Assembly: GCA_001942185.1 (NCBI GenBank)
Contig: MKJV01000073.1
Coordinates: 1-64,000 of the forward strand
Direction: 5' to 3'
Source: Pseudonocardia sp. CNS-004
GTDB taxonomy: Bacteria; Actinomycetota; Actinomycetes; Mycobacteriales; Pseudonocardiaceae
DNA: 64,000 nucleotides
The notes under the pieces: generated by a model
Database searches by the model: none
What the model saw: only the letters and a program-made list of their open reading frames with translations
Told to the model about the DNA's origin: nothing
Program-made: the position numbers and the translations under genes
Shown: positions 57,617-64,000 of the stretch, piece after piece
How positions within the stretch are numbered: the first letter of the stretch is position 1
Layout: every line of letters begins with the position of its first letter

Positions 57617-58318
57617 ATGGAAATTGACCAGCTGTTGCAGCGCCGGGCCGCGGTGCACGCGGCCCTCGGCGACCCCGGGCGACTGGCGATCGTCGACGCA
57701 CTGACCCTCGGCGAGGCCTCACCCTCGGAACTGCAGCGCCTGCTGGACATGCCGTCCAACCTGCTGGCCCACCACGTCCGCGTGCTCGAGCGGGCAGGGG
57801 TGATCAACCGGCACCGCTCCGAGGGCGATCGACGGCGCAGCTACCTGCGCCTCGCACCGGCGTCGCTCGAGACGCTGCCACCCACAGCGGCCCGCAACGC
57901 AACGATCCACAACCCGATCCGGGTCGTCTTCGTCTGCACCGAGAACTCTGCTCGTTCCCAGCTCGCCACCGCGATCTGGGAGACCGCGAGCGAGGTGTCC
58001 GCCACCTCGGCAGGCACTCACCCCGCGCCGGCCGTCCACCCCGGCGCCGTGGCCGCCGCCGCCCGCCACCGGCTGCGGCTCACGCCCGCCACCCCCCGTC
58101 ACGTGGATGACGTGCTGCACCCCGACGACGTCGTCATCACCGTGTGCGACGCCGCCCACGAGGAACTCGGTCCTGGTCCCGACCGGCTGCACTGGTCGGT
58201 CCCCGATCCGGCACGCCGCGGCGACGACGCCGCGTTCGACCGCGCCGTCGACGAACTGACCGAACGCATCGGCCGGCTCGCCCCGGCGATCCGCTCCACC
58301 GACCCGACTCCGACCTGA
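57617..58318 (+). CDS. ArsR regulator fused to a low-molecular-weight arsenate reductase
   Basis: Intact protein of 233 residues. Residues 1-90 are a winged helix: LGDPGRLAIVDALTLGEASP, LQRLLDMPSNLLAHHVRVLE, DRRRSYLRLAP. Residues 100-225 are an LMW-PTP/ArsC fold with the P-loop VFVCTENSARSQLATA, VHPGAVAAAARHRLRL and VVITVCDAAHEEL. The fusion couples sensing and arsenate reduction in one chain. It probably represses its own promoter and that of arsM. The second reductase gene follows 10 nt later. The catalytic Cys is that of CTENSARS. Confidence 0.88.
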   Translation: MEIDQLLQRRAAVHAALGDPGRLAIVDALTLGEASPSELQRLLDMPSNLLAHHVRVLERAGVINRHRSEGDRRRSYLRLAPASLETLPPTAARNATIHNPIRVVFVCTENSARSQLATAIWETASEVSATSAGTHPAPAVHPGAVAAAARHRLRLTPATPRHVDDVLHPDDVVITVCDAAHEELGPGPDRLHWSVPDPARRGDDAAFDRAVDELTERIGRLAPAIRSTDPTPT

Positions 58319-58328
58319 GGAGAGCATC

Positions 58329-58984
58329 GTGCGCGTGAGCCGGCACCGACCGGACCTGTCCATCGACCAACAAATCGCACTCAGGACGGCGGCGTCCAAC
58401 CTGCGCCGCCGGTTCGAGGGTGTCTTCGGCGTCGAGACCATCGAACGATTCCTGTACAGCAGCTACGACGAGTTCGCGGGGCGGGCCGTCGTTCTGAACT
58501 ACCTGCCTTGCTGGCCGAGCGCTTCGCCCGCCAGAGGTTGAGTGCACTGGCGAAGGTCGAAGGCAAGCAGGACAGCGGGGTGCCGATCGTGTTGTTCCTG
58601 TGCACCCACAACGCCGGCCGCTCCCAGATGGCGCTCGGGTTCTTCACCCACCTCGCGGGCGAGCGTGCGGTCGCCTGGTCCGGCGGTTCCGATCCGGCCG
58701 GGCGGATCAACCCGTCCGCCATCGCCGCCATGGCCGAGCGGGGCATCGACATCTCCGGTGAGTACCCCAAGCCGTGGACCGACGAGATCGTCCGCGCCGC
58801 CGACGTGGTCATCACCATGGGCTGCGGCGACGCCTGCCCGGTCTTCCCCGGTCGACGCTACGAGGACTGGGACATCGACGACCCCGCGGGCAAGGGCGTC
58901 GAGGACGTCCGGCCGATCCGCGACGAGATCGAACGCCGCGTCCACCACCTCCTCGCCTCGGTCGGGGTGCCCGCCAGGATCTGA
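58329..58984 (+). CDS. arsC: Arsenate reductase ArsC (LMW-PTP type with N-terminal helical domain), one frameshift
   Basis: GTG start (VRVSRHRPDLSIDQQIALRT). The N-terminal three-helix part, FEGVFGVETIERFLYSSYDE, runs to VVLNYLP. A lost C near 58505 shifts the frame. It then continues LLAERFARQRLSALAKVEGK and the P-loop VLFLCTHNAGRSQMALGFFT, with WSGGSDPAGRINPSAIAAMA, GEYPKPWTDEIVRAADVVIT and MGCGDACPVFPG. The nucleophile is the Cys of CTHNAGRS; the later Cys pair can relay the disulfide. It reduces arsenate to arsenite, the substrate of ArsM. No arsenite efflux pump is nearby. Confidence 0.88.
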
Positions 58985-58993
58985 CGCGCTGGA

Positions 58994-59737
58994 TCACGAC
59001 CTGTTGAGCCGGGTCGCACGCAGGTGGAGCGCGTGGATCGCCACCCACAGCTGGTCGGCGCTCCGCACGGCGACCGGGAAGTCGAGCCGCGCCCGCCGGA
59101 ACCCGTCGGCCGAGAGCACCTGGAGCGTGATCCCGAACCTGTCGATCGCGATCGGGGCGACCGACCGCGCCGCGCGCACGGTGGCGTCGTCGAGCAACGA
59201 CGCCAGGTCCCGCACCTCGGCGGAGTACACGGCAGCGAGGTGCGCGGCCAGTCGGTCACCGGTGGGCGCGATCGGATCGCAGGCCGCCGCCGCGTACTCG
59301 CCCGCGCTGATCGGCACGCCGTCGACCGCCACCGCGCGCACGTCCACCCGGAGAAGCGCGGAAGCGTCGGGGCGCAGGACGACGTCGGGGTCTCCCGGAT
59401 GGGCCGTGAGGAGGGCGTCGATGCCGGCCGGGACGTCGTCCTCGAGGCGCACGAGGCCGCGGACGGCGACGCGGTCGACCACGCGATCGGGGGAGGGCAC
59501 CGACGTCACCCGCGCCGCGTGCACGGTGCACGGCACCGGGCCGGCGGCGACCCGGCACACCAGCGACCCGTCGGCCGGCACCAGGAGGACGAGGGTCCCG
59601 TCGAGCTGCACCGCGTGCACGGCCACCACATCCGTCCCCGGGCCGTCGACGACGACGTCGAGCGCCGGGGCGCACGCCAGCACCGTCCGCGCGCGCTCGG
59701 CCGCGCCCGGCCCACCCCGCTCGGCACGTCCGTCCAT
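58994..59737 (-). CDS. DUF2470-domain protein
   Basis: The start is set at Met 59737 (MDGRAERGGPGAAERARTVL), 13 nt after the reductase stop, giving 247 residues. The N-terminal beta-rich part (VHAVQLDGTLVLLVPADGSL) resembles the split-barrel of haem-utilisation proteins. The C-terminal part, HLAAVYSAEVRDLASLLDDA with FGITLQVLSADGFRRARLDF, is DUF2470. DUF2470 proteins are linked to haem or iron handling. Position behind an FprA-like reductase and an iron box supports such a role. Confidence 0.8.
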   Translation of the reverse strand: MDGRAERGGPGAAERARTVLACAPALDVVVDGPGTDVVAVHAVQLDGTLVLLVPADGSLVCRVAAGPVPCTVHAARVTSVPSPDRVVDRVAVRGLVRLEDDVPAGIDALLTAHPGDPDVVLRPDASALLRVDVRAVAVDGVPISAGEYAAAACDPIAPTGDRLAAHLAAVYSAEVRDLASLLDDATVRAARSVAPIAIDRFGITLQVLSADGFRRARLDFPVAVRSADQLWVAIHALHLRATRLNRS

Positions 59738-59750
59738 GTCCGCGGCCCGC

Positions 59751-61071
59751 TCAGGTCGGGCGGGAGATCGCCAGCATCTCCGCACGGGGCACGACCTTCA
59801 TCCGCTCGCGACCCCGCTCCTCGCCTGGCCGCCGTTCGTGCTTGTCCAGCCGCAGCCAGCCGTCCCACGTCGTGTGGGCGACCCCGCGGTCCGCGAGCAG
59901 TTCCTCGATCGCCCCCGGGTCGCGGTGCGGAGCCGCCACCAGCCCGTCGGCGTCGGCGAGCAGGCTGCCCACCGTCTCCAGGGCGCAGCCCTTGGTGTGC
60001 CCGATGAGGCCGACCGGCCCGCGCTTGATCCACCCGACGGCGTAGACGCCCGGCAGCAGCGACCCGTCGAGCTCCAGGACGCGACCCGCGTCGTGGTCGA
60101 ACGGGAGCCCGTCGAGGTGGCTGCCCGTGTAGCCGACGGCACGGTAGACGGTCTCCACCGGGTGCTCGGTGAACAGGCCGGTCCCCCGCACGCCACCCGC
60201 GCCGTCGAACTCGGTGCGCTCGAAGCGCAGCCCGGTCACGCGGTCGCTGCCCAGCACCTGCACCGGCCGGTGCAGGAAGTGCAGGTGCAGCCGGCGCGGA
60301 CGATCACGCCGGTCCCGCAGGGCCCAGTCCTGCAGCGTCCGCACCACCATCTGCGTCTGCTTGCTCGACCGCGCCGCGGCGATCGACGCGTCGTCGAGCT
60401 CCACGTCGGCGGGATCGACGACGATCTCCACGCCCGGCACGTGGTCGAGCTCGCGCAGCTCCATCGGGGTGAAGCGGGCCTGGGCGATCCCGCGGCGGGC
60501 GAACACGTGCACGTCGGTGGCCCGGTTGCGGCCAGCGCCGGAGCGACGCGTCCGGGATCTCCGTGGCCGTCATGTCGTCGACGTGCTTCGCGAGCACCCG
60601 CGCGACGTCCAGCGCGACGTTGCCCGCCCCGATCACGGCCACCCGTTCGGCATCGAGCGGCCAGCTCCGCGGCACGTCCGGGTGCCCGTCGTACCAGGCG
60701 ACGAACTCGGCGGCGCCGTGGCTGCCGGGCAGGTCGACGCCCGGCAGGTCGAGATCGCGGTCGCGCTCGCAGCCGGTGGCCATGACGACGGCGTCGTAGT
60801 GCGCTCGCAGGTCGGCGAGCGTGAGGTCGACCCCGTACCGCGTGTTGCCGAACAGCCGGACGCCGGGCTGGTCGAGCACCCGGTGAAGGGCGTGGACGAC
60901 CTGTTTGATGCGCGGGTGGTCCGGTGCCACCCCGTAGCGGACGAGCCCGAACGGTGCCGGCAGCCGCTCGAATACGTCGACCTCGACCGGCCGGTCCGCC
61001 TTCAGCAAGGTGTCGGCGGTGTAGATCCCCGCCGGACCCGCCCCGATGACCGCCACTCGCAGTGCTCGCAT
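59751..61071 (-). CDS. fprA: Ferredoxin/flavodoxin-NADP reductase, FprA-like, frameshifted
   Basis: The start is probably Met 61071 (MRALRVAVIGAGPAGIYTAD), the FAD-binding motif. PAPFGLVRYGVAPDHPRIKQ is the family hallmark. VAVIGAGNVALDVARVLAKH binds NADP. Two lost bases near 60530 break the frame after TEIPDASL; it resumes as TDVHVFARRGIAQARFTPME. The end region HPVETVYRAVGYTGSHLDG, GVYAVGWIKRGPVGLIGHTK and GCALETVGSLLAD is complete. The family passes electrons between NADPH and ferredoxin. An IdeR-like box upstream suggests iron-dependent repression. Confidence 0.88.
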
Positions 61072-61116
61072 CCGCCTACCCCGATCCGTCGCCGGCACGG
61101 ATCCAACGTAGTCGAG

Positions 61117-61135
61117 ATAGGTGAGCCTCACCTAA
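61117..61135 (-). promoter_or_regulatory. IdeR/DtxR iron box upstream of fprA
   Basis: ATAGGTGAGCCTCACCTAA matches the IdeR/DtxR consensus TTAGGTTAGGCTAACCTAA at 15 of 19 positions. It is an almost perfect palindrome (TAGGTGAG-C-CTCACCTA). It is 46-64 bp before the fprA start, so Fe-loaded IdeR would block transcription of fprA and the DUF2470 gene. Confidence 0.8.
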
Positions 61136-61154
61136 GTTATGCGGATCACGCTCC

Positions 61155-61772
61155 TCAGGCTCGCGGATGCGGGTCGTGCGGGACCGCCGGGTCCGAGAGG
61201 AAGATCCGCTCGTAGATGTCGTAGATCAGGCCGGCCTTGGCGTTGTTGTACTGCATGACGTCGGTGAAGCCCTGCTGGGCGAGTGAGCGTTTCAGGTCGG
61301 CGTAGGCAGCACGGTCGTCGGCGTGCGCGACGAGCCAGTCGCGGAAGCGGCGCTGCCGCCGCGACTCCTGCGCCCCCGGGGAGAACACGTGGATGTTGGA
61401 GGTCGGATCGAGACCTCGGAGAAAGCGGTGCTGCTCCCACTCCGGTTCCCGGCCCCGCAGCTCGAACCCGGCCGCCTCCAGCGCCGGCAGGTACGCCGGT
61501 TCGTCGCCGGAGTCGGGAACCACCAGGTCGACGTCGATCACGGGCTTGGCCCACAGCCCCGGCACCGACGTCGAACCGACGTGCTCGATCTCCAGCGCGA
61601 CCGGCCCGAGCGCCTCGCTGATCCGCTCGCGCAGCCGCTGGAACGCCGCGGGCCAGCCCGGATCAGGAGCCACCACCTCCACCGGCTCCGGAACGTGCGG
61701 CCGCACCCGGGCTCGGGCGATCTCCTCGTCGCCGGGCAGTTCGTACGGGCGCCAGAGCGGATGGGTTCGCAC
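61155..61772 (-). CDS. GrpB-family protein (nucleotidyltransferase-like)
   Basis: Intact protein of 205 residues. VEVVAPDPGWPAAFQRLRER is followed by EIEHVGSTSVPGLWAKPVID VDLVVPDSGDE, the GrpB signature with a nucleotidyltransferase-type GST motif and D-V-D. It continues EWEQHRFLRG, SNIHVFSPGAQESRRQRRFR and a helical end. GrpB-like domains also occur fused to dephospho-CoA kinase. The function is not established. Confidence 0.88.
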   Translation of the reverse strand: MRTHPLWRPYELPGDEEIARARVRPHVPEPVEVVAPDPGWPAAFQRLRERISEALGPVALEIEHVGSTSVPGLWAKPVIDVDLVVPDSGDEPAYLPALEAAGFELRGREPEWEQHRFLRGLDPTSNIHVFSPGAQESRRQRRFRDWLVAHADDRAAYADLKRSLAQQGFTDVMQYNNAKAGLIYDIYERIFLSDPAVPHDPHPRA

Positions 61773-61784
61773 GCCCGACGATGC

Positions 61785-62523
61785 TACGACTCGGGCGCGG
61801 GGTCCCGCCCAGCAGCGTGCCTGCCTTCACCAGCACGTCGAGCTGGGCGGGGTTGTAGAGCTCGCGCATCGCCTGCCCGGCGGTCTCGGTGACGAAGCGC
61901 TCGCCGCGAGGAGCGTCGAGGTGCGGGGCGGCCAGCTCCGGATACCTGGCGTAGACCGTGCGGATGCGGGGCACCATGCGCTCTGCGAGGTCGCGGCGGG
62001 TCTCCTCGTCGGCGTCCGCAGGCAGGTCGCTGAACTCACGGTCCGTCGGGTCGGCGGGCAACTCCCGCATCATGTCCGCGTAGGCCTGCATGCTGCGCGG
62101 CCCGAGCAGCCTCGTCATGACCATGACGAGAGAACGGTCGGCGTGGGACATCTGCGCCTCCGCGGTGGCGGCGGCGAGCGGCGGGGGCAGGTCGGTCGGG
62201 CCGCCGTGCCGCAGGATCAACCCGAGCTCGACGCGGACCCGCTGGAGCCGTTCGATGGTGGCGGCGAGTTCAGCGTCGAGAGCGCGCACGGCGTCCTGGA
62301 CGTTGTCGTCGGCATCGCCCATGGCAGCGATCTGCGAGAGCGGGAACCCCAGGTCGACGAGGCGCTTGATCCGCAGCAGCCGGACGAGGTGGGCCACGCC
62401 GTACTGCTTGTAGCCGTTGGCGCGCCGCTCGGGCTCCTCCAGCAGACCGACCTCGTGGTAGTGCCGCACCGCCCGCAGACTCGTGCCGGCGAGCTCGGCG
62501 ATCTCCCGCGTACTCCAGGCCAT
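61785..62523 (-). CDS. MerR-family transcriptional regulator (TipA/drug-sensing type)
   Basis: The start is set at Met 62523 (MAWSTREIAELAGTSLRAVR). The MerR HTH continues HYHEVGLLEEPERRANGYKQ YGVAHLVRLLRIKRLVDLGF and a dimerisation helix. The C-terminal domain has RMVPRIRTVYARYPELAAP and ends near AQLDVLVKAGTLLGG. The frame runs past this into the GrpB gene with a low-complexity tail. A one-base shift would end it at TAG 61785-61787 (RDPAPES). It probably controls the divergent DUF3159 gene through two palindromes. Confidence 0.82.
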
Positions 62524-62536
62524 GGGGCCAGTCCAC

Positions 62537-62620
62537 ACCGTGCCGCAGCGGCACGGTCAACCGGCCACACGGCGTGACGCGAGTCACCCTGGACGGCCCT
62601 TGAGTGTGCCGTTGCGGCAC
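62537..62620. promoter_or_regulatory. Two MerR-type palindromes in the MerR/DUF3159 gap
   Basis: A perfect 10-1-10 palindrome (arm ACCGTGCCGC, centre A) occupies 62537-62557 just upstream of the MerR start. A related one, GTGCCGTTGCGGCAC, occupies 62606-62620. A possible -35 (TTGAGT, 62600-62605) directly precedes the second, so it lies in the spacer of the promoter for the + strand gene, as in MerR-activated promoters. Confidence 0.65.
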
Positions 62621-62664
62621 GGACTTCCCTGACCCCACCGCCGTACACCACCCGGGAGGACGGA

Positions 62665-63339
62665 ATGACCGTGACGCAGCAGCCCCCGTACCACCGTGCG
62701 AATGGCGACGACACCCCCACCGTGTCCCTGCCCGCCGTCGGGAAGCGCCCACCGCTGCTCGCCCAGATGGGCGGCCCGAAGGGGTTCGTCTACTCGACGA
62801 TCCCGGTGGTCGTGTTCGTCGCGGCGAACGCGTTCCTGCCGCTGCAGACGACGATCGTGGTCTCGATCGCGGTCGGGCTCGCGCTCACCGGCTACCGGCT
62901 GCTGCGCCGGGAACGCTTCACGTCGGCGATCGGGAGCGTGATCGGGGTCGCGGTCACCGTGGGCATCGTGGCCTGGACCGGGTCGGCGAAGGACTTCTTC
63001 GTGATCGGGATCTGGGTGTCGCTCGCCGGTTTCGCCGCCACGCTCGGGTCGGTGCTGGCCCGCCGCCCGGTGACCGGGATCGTGTGGAACGCCTTGCACG
63101 GCGGCAGGCACGCCTGGCGCGCCGACCGGGCGGTGCTGCGCGCGCACGACGTCGCCACGCTCGCCGCCGCGGTCGTGTTCGGTTCCCGCTTCGCGGTGCA
63201 GCAGTGGCTCTACCTCGCCGACAGCACCGGAGGGCTCGGCGTCGCCAGGGTCGTGATGGGCACCCCGCTGACGGTGCTGGGCGCGCTCCTCGTCGTCTGG
63301 GCGTTCCGGCGCAGCACCAAGCACCTCACCGGCGCGTAG
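62665..63339 (+). CDS. DUF3159 membrane protein
   Basis: Intact protein of 224 residues, start MTVTQQPPYHRANGDDTPTV with GGGAGG-like SD (GGGAGGA) upstream. The family motif MGGPKGFVYSTIPVVVFVAA opens the membrane part. Four to six helices follow (VSIAVGLALTGYRLL, IGSVIGVAVTVGIVAWTG, FFVIGIWVSLAGFAATLGSV, LTVLGALLVVWAF). The function of DUF3159 is unknown. The divergent MerR and its operator in this promoter suggest induction by a small molecule. Confidence 0.88.
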   Translation: MTVTQQPPYHRANGDDTPTVSLPAVGKRPPLLAQMGGPKGFVYSTIPVVVFVAANAFLPLQTTIVVSIAVGLALTGYRLLRRERFTSAIGSVIGVAVTVGIVAWTGSAKDFFVIGIWVSLAGFAATLGSVLARRPVTGIVWNALHGGRHAWRADRAVLRAHDVATLAAAVVFGSRFAVQQWLYLADSTGGLGVARVVMGTPLTVLGALLVVWAFRRSTKHLTGA

Positions 63340-63343
63340 CCGA

Positions 63344-64000
63344 TCAGGCCTTGTCAAGCACCTCTCGCAGCCTGCGTGCGAACTCCTCGGGCTTGCCCAC
63401 GTAGCCGAACTCACCCCCCGCGAAGCCGCCGTGGTGGCTCGGGAACACGGTGGCCTCCTGGCCGAGCAGCGCGGCGGTGGCCTCGGCGGTGCGCCCGGTG
63501 AACGTGTTGCCGGTCTCCTCGCCGACGGCGATCACGACCCGCGTCGGCGCGGCGACGAGCGCGGCCACGTCGGGCCGGTAGCTGCTGACCGCCCACGACC
63601 GGTCGGAGAGCAGTGGGTCGTCGCGGCTGCCGTCATCCTCGACCGGCAGCCCGAACGCAGCGGGATCGGCCGGGGGCTGCGCGAAGTACTCCTCGGTGAA
63701 CTCGCCCTCCCACGAGGTCATCGCGATGAACGCCGCCATGCCGGCACCGAACCCGCCTGCCTCGTACGCGTCGCGGAACCCTGCCCTGGCCCGCTCGGCG
63801 GCCGCCGTGTCCGGCAACACCGGGATGAGCGGCGGCTCGTGCGCCACCAACGTGGTGACATCGCCGGGATGCGCGGCCACGAGCGCGAGGGCCGTGATCG
63901 CGCCCCCGCTGCTCGCGAACACCTCGACCGGTCCGGCACCGAGCTCCTGCACGAGGGCGTGGAGGTCGCCCGCCTGCACCTCGGGCCGGTGGTCGGTGCG
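63344..64000 (-). CDS. Alpha/beta hydrolase, 5' end outside the window
   Basis: The last 218 residues are present and the frame runs off the right edge (RTDHRPEVQAGDLHALVQEL). The nucleophile elbow is VEVFASSGGAITALALV, a G-x-S-x-G variant (S-S-G-G). LVAHEPPLIPVLP, SYRPDVAALVAAPTRVVIAV and the catalytic-His region FPSHHGGFAGGEFGYVGKPE follow. It resembles the hydrolases that share operons with regulators elsewhere in the window. Convergent with DUF3159, with only 4 nt between the stops. Confidence 0.85.
   Translation of the reverse strand, partial: RTDHRPEVQAGDLHALVQELGAGPVEVFASSGGAITALALVAAHPGDVTTLVAHEPPLIPVLPDTAAAERARAGFRDAYEAGGFGAGMAAFIAMTSWEGEFTEEYFAQPPADPAAFGLPVEDDGSRDDPLLSDRSWAVSSYRPDVAALVAAPTRVVIAVGEETGNTFTGRTAEATAALLGQEATVFPSHHGGFAGGEFGYVGKPEEFARRLREVLDKA

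Overview
The window is very GC-rich DNA with actinobacterial gene content. It carries a MprA/MprB/PepD block, an MT0933-type antitoxin family member, a SepX/GlpR divisome protein, DUF3159 and DUF2470 proteins and an IdeR/DtxR-type iron box. Gene order and protein style suggest a filamentous or rod-shaped actinomycete of the Pseudonocardiales type; this assignment is an inference.

Left part (1-21 kb, ordinary chromosome). After the tail of an IS630-type transposase and tRNA-Ala comes a block that follows the order of Mycobacterium tuberculosis Rv0981-Rv0996 closely: sepX/glpR, a RimJ-like acetyltransferase, glp (gephyrin-like MoeA homologue), galU, fthC, an FmdB/Ruc-type zinc-ribbon protein, a SAF-domain protein, mscL, moaB, a PepD-type protease, mprB and mprA. 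Next are an orphan PheS-like ligase (SrmL type), a sirtuin, a GAF-ANTAR regulator, tRNA-Arg, an amidase, an ArsR/AHSA1/hydrolase cassette, a dienelactone-hydrolase-like protein and an epimerase divergent from a MarR regulator.

Middle part (21.1-53.3 kb, the outstanding feature). About 32 kb on the minus strand is one apparent operon of three giant genes plus a small membrane protein. Gene 1 (about 5,700 codons) has an N-terminal membrane anchor, a long charged low-complexity region, a very long series of paired-cysteine repeats, a hydrophobic helical zone and a clear SecA-type ATPase motor. Gene 2 (about 2,500 codons) has about eight membrane helices, a PP2C phosphatase, a recurring 'HERDFH' module, an ADP-ribosyltransferase-like domain and two kinase-like domains. 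Gene 3 (about 2,300 codons) has two or three more copies of the recurring module, membrane and helical regions, a second ART-like domain, a Nudix domain and a C-terminal HNH nuclease. Genes 1/2 and 2/3 are joined by GTGA stop/start overlaps. I read this as a giant surface-anchored polymorphic-toxin or effector system that I cannot match to a described one.

Right part (53.9-64 kb). This holds a TetR gene, a gutted S9 peptidase pseudogene, a TetR/SDR pair with a fine inverted-repeat operator, an arsenic cluster (ArsM, ArsR-ArsC fusion, second ArsC), an iron-regulated FprA-like reductase with a DUF2470 protein, GrpB, MerR/DUF3159 and the 3' part of a hydrolase gene.

Data quality. Many conserved genes carry single-base frameshifts that look like contractions of short G or C runs. 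These are most simply sequencing or assembly indels, so several genes below are given as one gene with frameshifts. All ends inside such genes are approximate.
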